Below are positions 1-6,734 of a stretch of 15,916 nt of DNA, piece by piece. Under the pieces are notes generated by a model. The model was given only the letters and a program-made list of their open reading frames with translations. It did no database searches and had not been told where the DNA came from. The stretch is taken from assembly GCA_037147235.1 (NCBI GenBank), contig JBAWVO010000141.1, positions 1 through 15,916 on the forward strand, read 5' to 3'. This DNA comes from JANXQG01 sp037147235. Its GTDB lineage: Bacteria; Planctomycetota; Planctomycetia; Pirellulales; Thermoguttaceae. Each line of letters starts with the position of its first letter. Within the stretch, counting starts at the first letter, position 1. Position numbers and translations under genes: made by a program.

Positions 1-1
1 T

Positions 2-160
2 GAAGTCGGCCATCGCACGAACATCGTCTGCCAGTTGAGCGACATCGCCACGCGGTTGAGACGCAAGCTGCGATGGGATCCGGCCAAGGAGCAGTTCGCG
101 GGCGACGACGAGGCCAACGGGATGCTCTTAAGGACGATGCGGCCACCGTGGCGGGTGTAG
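2..160 (+). CDS. Gfo/Idh/MocA-type oxidoreductase, C-terminal end (partial)
   Basis: This is the last 52 codons of a gene that begins left of the window; it ends at TAG 158-160. The reading frame carries the ending usual for planctomycete NAD(P)-dependent Gfo/Idh/MocA dehydrogenases: NI..QLSDIA.RL.RKL.WDP..EQF.GDDEAN and then a proline/tryptophan tail (MRPPWRV). In this family the segment packs on the substrate domain, downstream of the Rossmann fold, which lies outside the window. The family assignment rests on this tail alone. Because this frame is clearly coding to position 160, the next gene must start after it and not at the ATG at 73. Confidence 0.7.
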   Translation, partial: EVGHRTNIVCQLSDIATRLRRKLRWDPAKEQFAGDDEANGMLLRTMRPPWRV

Positions 161-249
161 CAGATGTAAATGAGCCGAAAGGGACAGCGATTTTGGACGG
201 AAGCGTTCCACAAGCACACCAGGTTCCCAGACAGGATACCCACACCAAG

Positions 250-1668
250 ATGCCCAAAGATGTTCCGATTTCCCTCGCCGGCCTGCTAGGTCCCGGAGGG
301 CCGGTGCTTTGTGAAGCCCTCCGCGCTGCCGGCGAGTTCCTTCACGGCCATTCAACAGAAAAACTGCTCGGTCGCGTAGGGCAGACGATCACGGAGATCC
401 CCGAGGCGGAGCACCTCGATAAGCGGTTCATTCAGGCGTCGTTCCGCGTCGGGCCCCAAGATCCGTCGCAGGACATGCTCACTGGCCGGGGGATGTTCTA
501 TCTCACCGAGGCCCGGAAGCTTGTGCTCGATTGCACGTCGGGCCACTACCAGGTGCCCTGGGGTTACCAGCATCCGGAGTTGACGGCTGCAGTGACAGGG
601 GCGATGGACTCGGGCGTCGTCTGGGACAACCACAGCAACATCCCAGGCAATACGATCAAGATGCTCGCCCGTCGCCTGCTGGAAGCGGCCAACGGCGCGG
701 CGAGCGAAACTTGGGAAAACTGCGGTTCCGCTGACGTGCTAGATACGGTGCTACTGGGCATCTGCACCGGATCGGTGGCGGCCTCCAGCGCGCTGAAGAT
801 CGCCCTGCGGCACCACGAGGCAGTTCGGCCGGGCAGGCCGCCGGTCTTCGTGGTCATCGCTGGCAACTACCATGGCACCGACTTGCTGGCCCAGCGGCTC
901 CGTGGAATGTGGCAGGATTACTTCCGAAATGTCGAGGTGATGGAGATCGAACCGAACGACGCGGACTCGCTGCGTTCGGCCTTCGATGCCTGCCGCGGCC
1001 GGGTCGCCGCCTTTCTGGCCGAGCCGGTGCTGATGAACCGCGAGGCGATCGTGTTGGAGACCGCCTTTCTACGCGACGCCCGCGCCCTGTGCGACCGCGA
1101 CGACGCCTGCCTGGTGCTGGACGAAATCCAGACCGGATTCTGGTATCCCGAGGTCTTCCTGTTCCGGCAGTGCGGCATCGTGCCGGACATGCTGATCGTG
1201 GGCAAGGGAATGACGGCCGGCTTTCATCCCCTCTCGGCCTTGCTCTACAAGCGGAAGTACGACCGGCTGGCGCAGTACGACGCGATCAGCACCAACGGCA
1301 ACGCGCCACTGGCCGCCGTAGCGGGGCTGGCCTGCCTTGCCATGATCCAACGCGACCAGCAGCGGATTGGCGAGATCGGGCAATACTACTTCCGCCGGCT
1401 GATGGAACTGCCGCTGGCGTTTCCAGAACAAGTCGTCGATGTCCGTGGCCGGGGGCTGATGGCGGGACTGAAGTTCCCCAACGTGGAGAAGGCAGTGGCC
1501 TTCTACAACCGCTGCCAGGAACGGGGCCTTTGGGTCCGGGCGCACACCTACCATGAAGGGCACAGCACCATCCTTACCAAACTCGCACTCCTGGCGGACA
1601 AACTTGTTGTAGACTATATCGTGGACCGCTTTTGGGAAATCTTGGAGGAGTTGCGTGAAAGCAAGTAG
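250..1668 (+). CDS. PLP-dependent class III aminotransferase
   Basis: The 472-residue product resembles the acetylornithine/ornithine/omega-amino acid aminotransferase group (class III, fold type I). What is seen: a substrate-entry region with TSGHYQVPWGYQHPEL, a PLP phosphate-binding stretch (CTGSVAASSALKIALRHH) followed by GNYHGTD, the cofactor-ring aspartate in LVLDEIQTGF (Asp291), and the Schiff-base lysine in IVGKGMTAGFHPLSAL (Lys319). Length fits the family. The frame is open from 73, but the preceding oxidoreductase is coding to 160, so I use ATG 250; TTG 193 is an alternative. No clear Shine-Dalgarno sequence precedes 250. The gene overlaps the next by 14 nt. Substrate is unknown; the neighbours suggest sugar or amino-sugar metabolism, which is inference only. 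Confidence 0.88.
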   Translation: MPKDVPISLAGLLGPGGPVLCEALRAAGEFLHGHSTEKLLGRVGQTITEIPEAEHLDKRFIQASFRVGPQDPSQDMLTGRGMFYLTEARKLVLDCTSGHYQVPWGYQHPELTAAVTGAMDSGVVWDNHSNIPGNTIKMLARRLLEAANGAASETWENCGSADVLDTVLLGICTGSVAASSALKIALRHHEAVRPGRPPVFVVIAGNYHGTDLLAQRLRGMWQDYFRNVEVMEIEPNDADSLRSAFDACRGRVAAFLAEPVLMNREAIVLETAFLRDARALCDRDDACLVLDEIQTGFWYPEVFLFRQCGIVPDMLIVGKGMTAGFHPLSALLYKRKYDRLAQYDAISTNGNAPLAAVAGLACLAMIQRDQQRIGEIGQYYFRRLMELPLAFPEQVVDVRGRGLMAGLKFPNVEKAVAFYNRCQERGLWVRAHTYHEGHSTILTKLALLADKLVVDYIVDRFWEILEELRESK

Positions 1669-2566
1669 TTGGGCCAGAACTGCAATCGGCGGCGTTCTTG
1701 TGGTCGTGATTGTACACGCGACCGTCGCAGTCGGTGTCCGTGCTGCCGAAGTTCCGCCACAGGACATGGAGCGGATTCGCAGCGCGGCCCCGGCGGAACC
1801 GGCCGCACGCGTCGCGAAACCGCGCAAGGTGCTGGTCTTCTCTCGGGCCGACGGCTTTGTTCATGACACGATCCCCTGGGGAGCTGCGGCGGTGCGGATC
1901 CTCGGCGAGAAGACCGGGGCGTACACCGCCGTGCTCAGCGACGATCTCGTCATGTTCGATCGCGAGCCGCTCGCCCAGTTCGATGCCGTGGTGATGAACA
2001 ACAACTGCGGCAACCCGATCGTCGATCTGCGGCGGCGGGCCAACCTGATCGAGTTCGTCCGCTCCGGCCGGGGACTGGTGGGCATCCACTGTGCCGCGCA
2101 CCTCGACTGGCCGGAGTACATCGACATGCTCGGCGGCTACTCGATCGACCACCCCTGGAACGCCGGCAGCACGGTCACTGTCAAACTGGAAGAGCCCGGC
2201 CATCCGCTGCTCCGTGGCGTCGCGACGTCCTCGTTCCCCCACACCGACGAGGTTTTCATCTTCGATCACTTCTCGCGGAACAAGGTCCGCGTCCTGCTGA
2301 GCATCGATACCGAAAAGACCGACATGAGCAAGCCCGGCGTGAAACGCGCCTGCGGTAATTTTCCCTTGAGCTGGACGAGGGCCTATGGCAAGGGGCGGGT
2401 GTTCTACTCCGCCTTCGGCCATCAAAAGGACGTCTACTGGCGGCCAAACATCTTGCAGCACTACCTGGCGGGCATCCAGTTCGCGCTGGGGGATCTCGAC
2501 GAGACACCCAAAAAAGTCGAGACATACCAAAAAGTCGAAACACCCCGAAAATGGGAAAAACCGTGA
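1655..2566 (+). CDS. Secreted ThuA-like protein
   Basis: The 303-residue product belongs to the ThuA-like family (class I glutamine-amidotransferase-like fold), abundant in planctomycetes and linked to sugar utilisation, with enzymatic role unsettled. Residues 1-31 form a Sec-type signal peptide: a basic start, a valine-rich core and an AXA-like end (VRAA). The mature domain shows KVLVFSRADGFVHD (the usual first strand with a conserved His), then GRGLVGIHCAAH near residue 143, and the C-terminal WTRAYGKGRVFYSAFGH signature with a final PNILQHYLAGIQFALGDL helix. The start is GTG, preceded by GGAGGAG at 1644-1650. The gene overlaps the aminotransferase end by 14 nt, so translational coupling is likely. 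The Lys/Glu-rich tail has a short duplication (KKVETYQKVET). Confidence 0.85.
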   Translation: MKASSWARTAIGGVLVVVIVHATVAVGVRAAEVPPQDMERIRSAAPAEPAARVAKPRKVLVFSRADGFVHDTIPWGAAAVRILGEKTGAYTAVLSDDLVMFDREPLAQFDAVVMNNNCGNPIVDLRRRANLIEFVRSGRGLVGIHCAAHLDWPEYIDMLGGYSIDHPWNAGSTVTVKLEEPGHPLLRGVATSSFPHTDEVFIFDHFSRNKVRVLLSIDTEKTDMSKPGVKRACGNFPLSWTRAYGKGRVFYSAFGHQKDVYWRPNILQHYLAGIQFALGDLDETPKKVETYQKVETPRKWEKP

Positions 2567-2598
2567 CCGGCCACCCGGGTCCGAAAAGGAGTTCCGTC

Positions 2599-3774
2599 GT
2601 GCAGAAATCGCTGGACAGGAAAATCGCCCGAATCCTCGCCGATCCTTCCTGCAAGGACTTCATCTTGGCCGACGCGAAGGATGCCGACATGGCGTTCGGC
2701 ATCGCGGCACCCGGGCGCAGCCCCGAGCACCACTCGCAGGAAGGCCGGTTTCGCTCGCTGGACGAGTATCGGCAACTGATTCGCGAGAACGTGCGGCAAG
2801 GACTGGTCGATATCATACTGATGAGTGCCAGCACCAACGAAGTATTGACGCTCCACGAGCGGATGTTCGACACCAGCACCGTGACCCCGGCCATCAGGGC
2901 CAACGACACGACCGACATATGGGCGGCTCAGGGGGGCGTTTACACCAGTCACCCGGCACTGCCGTTCCGCTCGGCCGCCATCGACTCGGCGATGTGCGGC
3001 AAGCCACGGTGCGAGTCCGACGAGCGCAACCGGGGTGCTGATCTCGGCCTTTACTCCGTCACCTTCAACAACGACACGGCTCTCGATCACCGCACGCTGG
3101 ACGCCTACCGAGCGTTCCGCGAGGAAGCGGCGGCGAAGGGATTTCGCCACTTCCTCGAAGTCTTCGACCCGAACGCCATCCAGGTGCCGGTCCCCGACCT
3201 GGCCCGGTTTGTCAATGACATGACGGCGCGGGCACTGGCCGGCGCGGTCGGCAAGGCGCGGCCGTTGTTCCTGAAAATGGTCTACCACGGCCCGGCCGCA
3301 ATGGAGCAACTGGCCGGCTACGATTCGCGGCTGATCGTCGGCATCCTCGGCGGCTCGTCCGGTACGACCTTCGACGCCTTCCATCAACTCTGGGAGGCCA
3401 GGAAGCACGGGGCACGAGCCGCCTTGTACGGACGGATGATCAACCACTCCGAGCTTCAATCGTCGTTCATCAAACACCTTCGCATGTTGGCCGACGGGCA
3501 GATCGAGCCGCGCGAGGCGGTGCGATCGTACCATGCGGATTTGGACAGGCTGGCCATCCGGCCCTACCGCAAGTTGGAGGACGACCTGCAAGCGACCTTG
3601 CGAGCGGGTGCCTACGGAACCTCCACTCCAGCGGCCGTGCCCGCGACCAGGGCCAAGCCAGCCGCGGGTGTCCCGCCACGCGGGAATTCGGAGCCCGAAC
3701 CCGACTTCTCCACGATGACCACAGCGGAGAAGCAAGCCTGGAACGAAGCGCGATGGAAACGGGTTCTGGGCTGA
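2599..3774 (+). CDS. Class I aldolase-like TIM-barrel protein
   Basis: The product has 391 residues. I chose GTG 2599 because AAAAGGAG (2584-2591) lies just upstream and because it avoids overlap with the ThuA-like gene; ATG 2551 in the same frame overlaps that gene by 16 nt. The pattern fits a DeoC/FbaB/LacD-type barrel: RQGLVDIILMSAS (early strand), FRHFLEVFDPNA, then PLFLKMVYHGPAAMEQLAGYD with a candidate Schiff-base lysine (Lys226), and VGILGGSSGTTFDAFHQLWEARKHGARAALYGRMI, a glycine-rich phosphate-binding type end. The last ~70 residues are a linker and a TAEKQAWNEARW tail. Position behind the aminotransferase and ThuA genes suggests a catabolic operon. The exact substrate is unknown, and assignment to a named aldolase family is tentative. 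Confidence 0.55.
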   Translation: MQKSLDRKIARILADPSCKDFILADAKDADMAFGIAAPGRSPEHHSQEGRFRSLDEYRQLIRENVRQGLVDIILMSASTNEVLTLHERMFDTSTVTPAIRANDTTDIWAAQGGVYTSHPALPFRSAAIDSAMCGKPRCESDERNRGADLGLYSVTFNNDTALDHRTLDAYRAFREEAAAKGFRHFLEVFDPNAIQVPVPDLARFVNDMTARALAGAVGKARPLFLKMVYHGPAAMEQLAGYDSRLIVGILGGSSGTTFDAFHQLWEARKHGARAALYGRMINHSELQSSFIKHLRMLADGQIEPREAVRSYHADLDRLAIRPYRKLEDDLQATLRAGAYGTSTPAAVPATRAKPAAGVPPRGNSEPEPDFSTMTTAEKQAWNEARWKRVLG

Positions 3775-3779
3775 GTGCG

Positions 3780-3944
3780 TCAGGCTCCGCTTCCGTCGAT
3801 GGCGACGACCGCGGTCCGTTGATGGGACTCCAAGGCCGCCGTAAACAAGCGGTGGCTTAGGGCAGTCTCGTCGGGCGTGACGCATCCGGCGAAACGGGCC
3901 GGCGACTTGCCGGTGTGCAACTCGTAGAGAAAAGCCGTCCACAT
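3780..3944 (-). CDS. 54-codon hypothetical ORF, possibly a gene fragment
   Basis: The - strand frame starts at ATG 3944 and ends at TGA 3780-3782. It encodes a hydrophilic peptide that begins MWTAFLYELHTGKSPARF and continues CVTPDETALSHRLFTAALESHQ. The sequence reads like real protein, with regular helix periodicity and no rare residues, but I cannot place it in a family with confidence. It sits directly downstream, on the same strand, of the sulfatase remnant and changes frame relative to it. It may therefore be the tail of another decayed gene. No Shine-Dalgarno sequence is obvious. Confidence 0.3.
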   Translation of the reverse strand: MWTAFLYELHTGKSPARFAGCVTPDETALSHRLFTAALESHQRTAVVAIDGSGA

Positions 3945-4095
3945 TCAAACTCTCCTGATATTTCTGATATTCCTGACGCACCCGCTCCAGGACCGTCTTG
4001 TGTTCATGGCTCGTGGCCAGATTCTTCAACTCCAGCGGATCACTGCGGAGGTCTCAAGGCTCCTCGCAGGCCAAGCCCTTCTGCTCCAGCCAGAC
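3945..4095 (-). pseudogene. Sulfatase C-terminal remnant
   Basis: Read on the - strand, this stretch gives VWLEQKGLACEEP, a stop, then DLRSDPLELKNLA followed by a helix (VLERVRQEYQKYQESL). The DL..DP.E..NLA motif followed by an amphipathic helix is the standard ending of arylsulfatase-family proteins, which expand greatly in planctomycetes. The usual tyrosine of the YDL motif is replaced by an in-frame TGA, and no catalytic domain (C/S-X-P-X-R) is present anywhere near. I read this as the relic of a deleted sulfatase gene. The call rests on about 35 residues. Confidence 0.45.
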
Positions 4096-4122
4096 AAGAG
4101 AGAAGATGGCAACCATGTCAGC

Positions 4123-4983
4123 TCAGAGTTTGTTGTAAGGCAAGCTGAATAGTCGATCGGCCTTTTTGAGATTGCCGCTATTCAGACCCTCGTTGAACCA
4201 GTAAGCCCTCTGCTTGGAGGTTCCGTGCGTGAATTTTTCCGGAACGACATAACCTTGGGCCTGCTTTTGCAACTTATCATCGCCAATGGCTTGGGCGGCC
4301 GTGATCGCCTTCTCGGCGTCGCCCGCTTCCAGAATGTGCCATTTTTGATCGGCGTAATGGGCCCAGACGCCAGCCAGACAATCGGCCTGGAGTTCCAGTC
4401 GGACAGAGAGTTGGTTTTCGGTATCGTGGGGCAGATTGCGATGCTTCGATTCGATGCTGATCCCCAACAGATTCTGAACGTGATGACCAACCTCGTGGGC
4501 GATCACGTAGGCATTTGCAAAATCGCCGCCCGCGTGGAACCGATTTTTCAGCTCATCATAGAATTGAAGGTCGATGTAAACTTTCTGATCGGCAGGGCAA
4601 TAGAAAGGGCCGACGGCCGAGTCGGCCAGCCCGCAGGCCGAATTGACCTTGCCAGTGAACAGAACCAGCTTGGGTTTTTGATACGTCGGCCGTCGCGGAA
4701 CCTGCGTTTGAAAAAGGTCGCCCCAGACTTGCTCGGTCTGGAAGAGTACGTGCTTGACAAAGGAGACCTTCCGCGCCTCTTCGGGACTCTCCTGCCGCGG
4801 CGCATGAACGCCCGGCGGGGCGGCTTGGTTCTGGGCCTGCTGGAGCAAGGTCAGCGGATTCTTGCCCAACAGCAGGGCGATCACCACCGCAATCACCGTG
4901 CCTGCACCGCCGAGGGCCATGCCGACGGGCAGTCGCCGCTGATCTTCGACGTTTTCGCTTTCGCCGCTTTCTTCCCAACGCAT
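4123..4983 (-). CDS. ypfJ: Neutral zinc metallopeptidase, YpfJ family
   Basis: The 286-residue product matches the putative neutral zinc metallopeptidase family (E. coli YpfJ type) in length and layout. A short acidic cytoplasmic start is followed by one membrane segment at residues ~20-39, so the protein is probably anchored in the inner membrane with its catalytic part outside. Conserved features seen: WGDLFQ, a cysteine pair (Cys117 in SACG and Cys129 in FYCP), DQKVYIDLQF, the zinc site HEVGHH (His163, Glu164, His167), and RLELQADCLAGVWAH, in which Glu198 is the likely third ligand. The C-terminus has the family's GTSKQRAYWFNEGL signature. AAGGAGGAT sits about 8 nt before ATG 4983. The gene looks intact. 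Its physiological substrate is unknown. Confidence 0.93.
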   Translation of the reverse strand: MRWEESGESENVEDQRRLPVGMALGGAGTVIAVVIALLLGKNPLTLLQQAQNQAAPPGVHAPRQESPEEARKVSFVKHVLFQTEQVWGDLFQTQVPRRPTYQKPKLVLFTGKVNSACGLADSAVGPFYCPADQKVYIDLQFYDELKNRFHAGGDFANAYVIAHEVGHHVQNLLGISIESKHRNLPHDTENQLSVRLELQADCLAGVWAHYADQKWHILEAGDAEKAITAAQAIGDDKLQKQAQGYVVPEKFTHGTSKQRAYWFNEGLNSGNLKKADRLFSLPYNKL

Positions 4984-5001
4984 GGTGAATGATCCTCCTT
5001 G

Positions 5002-5100
5002 CTACGCACTGCCAATGAAAATACCAGCGAGAAATACTAAAATCCCTCCGCCCAAGACCTGAATTAAAAGAAGGAAAATTGATTTTCTGAAGCTCTGAGT
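5002..5100 (-). other. Hydrophobic reading frame without a standard start
   Basis: A frame open from 5100 to TAG 5002-5004 encodes a strongly hydrophobic stretch (IFLLLIQVLGGGILVFLAG, then IFIGSA) that looks like one transmembrane helix with a GGG hinge. It stops just upstream of the metallopeptidase Shine-Dalgarno sequence. There is no ATG or GTG; only ATT or an internal TTG could start it. It could be a leader-encoded membrane peptide or the relic of a larger membrane protein. Confidence 0.25.
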
Positions 5101-5126
5101 CTAGCCAGTGCATATTAGTAAGTCAA
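5098..5126 (-). promoter_or_regulatory. Sigma-70-like promoter for the metallopeptidase
   Basis: On the - strand TTGACT (5126-5121) and TAGACT (5103-5098) are separated by exactly 17 bases. This would start transcription near 5090, giving a leader of about 105 nt before the metallopeptidase ATG. The leader would cover the hydrophobic reading frame. The match is good at -35 and moderate at -10. Confidence 0.4.
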
Positions 5127-5408
5127 AGGGTGGCTAGGCGGCATGCGGATAGCCGTCCCCAGGCCAACTGGCATCCGTGCATTCAGGGCGGCTACACTCA
5201 TTTGATGCCCTATTACCTCTTCGCCATTTTGCTCGGGAAAACCAGTGTTTTACGGCGGCTTCTCGATCAGACGGGATGGCACGCTGAAAACGTCAATCCG
5301 ATGTGCTAGGCGAGGCGAGGCACCACCATGTCAAAGACATCGGACCAATAGCACTTGAGTTCTCGGTGACAGCTCACTGTGGCCAACTCAGGACTCAAGC
5401 AACAGTAA

Positions 5409-5952
5409 CTCGCAGCTCATTCCGGAGATTGCCCCGATATTAATGCTGAGGGCTGCTCTGACCCGTGGATACGAGATGAAATGAGCCGCCGAGTGGGGCG
5501 GCCTCCGCACAATGGCTTGTACCCCGTGTACACGTTGAAACAATGGGAAGGACCATCTCGATCTTCGCACGTTTCGTTGGCACAGGCCAAAAGGACGGAG
5601 AATGGTGCGGATCGAGTTTGAGTGTCCTGGTGATGACGTTTTGCTATGCGACGAAGAGCTGTGGTTCTTCGTCCTAAATCATTGGTACATACCTCAATCC
5701 GGGGCGGATGGTGAGGACTTCGAGGCGAGTTTCCCGGATCGTCCTCGGCCTGTCTATACGGCCATTAAACACGTCGATGAGCAGTTTCAAATCACCGTGA
5801 GGCGCAGTTGGGACCGTGTTTTTGATCTGACCTGGTACAACCCTCACCTTACCCCTCGACCTGATAAGAAGAGTATCATCGGCTGGGTTTGGGAAATCAG
5901 GTGGAAGTGGGTTATTGCAGAAACCCCTTTCATCGGTGCAGTGACCAACTAA
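5409..5952 (+). pseudogene. DUF3841-type protein, frameshifted and lacking its start
   Basis: DUF3841 proteins are roughly 190-residue proteins of unknown function. Here the family pattern is split over two frames. One frame (5409 to ~5555) gives DPWIRDEMSRRVGRPP and then YPVYTLKQWEG, matching the family's Y.WM..QM..R.G.PP...YPVWAW..WEG region. The other (from ~5550 to TAA 5950-5952) gives DLRTFRWHRPKG, VRIEFECPGDDVLLCDEELW, FFVLNHWYIP and SWDRVFDL, matching the RPDLR...GVRIEFEVPDEEVLLSDF.LWH.VLNNWYL core. A one-base shift near 5547-5560 joins them. The first ~40 residues are absent or scrambled: TAA lies at 5406 and no start codon precedes the conserved part. ATG 5602 could express the last 116 residues (AAGGA upstream). 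The family match is by recalled motif only. Confidence 0.6.
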
Positions 5953-6012
5953 TGCGAGAGGGGTTTACCGAGTGCCACAGAATTCGGCTATGGATTGGAA
6001 GGACCAACAGTT

Positions 6013-6099
6013 ATGTCCAGGTTCCGCGAGCGATTCAAGCAACGACACGTCGTCTTGCCTGCAATCCATGTGGAGTCTGCGCGGCAAACCGTTGAATGA
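6013..6099 (+). pseudogene. N-terminal fragment of a TIM-barrel (BtpA-like) protein
   Basis: A 28-codon frame with a Shine-Dalgarno-like GGAAGG upstream encodes MSRFRERFKQRHVVLP followed by AIHVESARQTVE, then TGA. The pattern RHVVLPxxHVES..Q...N is how a group of TIM-barrel proteins related to BtpA and phosphoribosyltransferase-like barrels begin, where it continues with ..RIA..AGADGVFLI. After the stop the same frame still reads GIAVKVVD, a weak echo of that continuation, and then dissolves. I interpret it as the preserved start of a deleted gene. Family naming is tentative. Confidence 0.42.
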
Positions 6100-6321
6100 G
6101 GAATCGCGGTGAAAGTGGTCGATTGTAGACACTTATGGCAAGACTCATGAGAATTAGATTTCCTTTGCCGAAGCAACCTCAAGCCAGTGAACATGTTACA
6201 ACTGTTCCTTGGATTCTCAGTCCGTAAGACGGCCTCATCTCCAGAGCGAAACGTCACCGCCAAACGAGAATATTTTCAAACTCCCGTTGTCCCAAACCCG
6301 AATTTATTGCATATTGATGGA

Positions 6322-6349
6322 AGTCAAAGTTGACTCCAGCGAACGCTGG
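6322..6349. repeat. Two abutting perfect 14-bp palindromes
   Basis: AGTCAA-AG-TTGACT (6322-6335) is directly followed by CCAGCG-AA-CGCTGG (6336-6349). Each has six-base arms and a two-base centre, with no base between the two. They could be adjacent dimer-binding operators or a double hairpin. No gene product has been linked to them. Confidence 0.7.
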
Positions 6350-6441
6350 TTGGCCCGGGTCGAATGGGCGGCAACACGGAGATCTTGAACGAACCAAACC
6401 TCGTGTTGCGTATTAATAGCGTGCAATAGCGCGCGGATCGG

Positions 6442-6601
6442 TGCCGGTAACACCGGCAACGCTTGCCGAAGCCGAGAACAGATTTCCCGGCAGGCGGCTG
6501 ATCGTTTGGGACCGATGGCATCGGTCTAATCGAGCCTCTTGGGTGCTTGATAAAGTTGCGCAACGCAGTACGTTGCGGGCTGGTCGGTTTTTGTGACCAG
6601 C
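6442..6601. other. Cluster of five hairpins, candidate structured RNA or recombination site
   Basis: Five stems follow each other within 160 bases. They are TGCCGGT/ACCGGCA (6442-6458, loop 3), GCTTGCCG/CGGCAGGC (6461-6495, one G-U pair), GACCGAT/ATCGGTC (6510-6526, loop 3), CGCAACG/CGTTGCG (6559-6577, loop 5) and GCTGGTC/GACCAGC (6579-6601, loop 9). None is followed by a T-run, so they do not look like intrinsic terminators. They do not match tRNA, tmRNA, RNase P RNA or SRP RNA signatures known to me. Strand is undetermined; the next gene is on +. Confidence 0.45.
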
Positions 6602-6734
6602 ACTCGAATAGGGCTGATCTCGATCACGGGCGTTTTGGGCCACATGTTGGGGCCAGTGAACAGCTCGCGGACGAGAATGCCTTCGCACGTTTAATATTCT
6701 CTTGCTTTAACCACGGTTCAATGAGGGTGTTTCG

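Larger units (their letters stand above)
4984..5408. other. Spacer between the metallopeptidase and the DUF3841 relic
   Basis: The left part (4984-5126) is the leader of the metallopeptidase. It holds the Shine-Dalgarno sequence, a short hydrophobic reading frame and a sigma-70-like promoter, all on the - strand and listed separately. In the remaining ~280 bases I see no coding frame that looks real and no strong hairpin or repeat. Confidence 0.5.
6100..6734. other. Non-coding spacer upstream of module A, rich in hairpins
   Basis: No convincing gene is present. The spacer holds two abutting perfect palindromes (6322-6349) and a run of strong hairpins (6442-6601), listed separately. Near the right end, CGGTTCAAT-GA-GGGTGT (6714-6730) contains the GAGGG Shine-Dalgarno sequence of the next gene and recurs, with two differences, upstream of module B at 10923-10939. 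An open frame at 6547-6738 crosses the hairpins and looks spurious. Confidence 0.5.

Noticed and set aside
73..249. Upstream extension of the aminotransferase to ATG 73
   Set aside because: The +2 frame is clearly coding for the end of an oxidoreductase to 160, and the extension has the low-complexity Arg/Gly make-up of a shadow frame.
2551..2598. ATG 2551 as start of the aldolase-like gene
   Set aside because: GTG 2599 has a good Shine-Dalgarno sequence and no overlap; residues before it do not look like part of the fold.
2461..4029. 522-codon open frame on the - strand
   Set aside because: It lies antisense to two well-supported + strand genes and has shadow-type composition; only its first ~45 codons (3895-4029) show real protein character, and these are listed as the sulfatase relic.
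4225..4992. 255-codon + strand frame across the metallopeptidase
   Set aside because: It is the antisense shadow of the HEVGHH-containing gene on the - strand.
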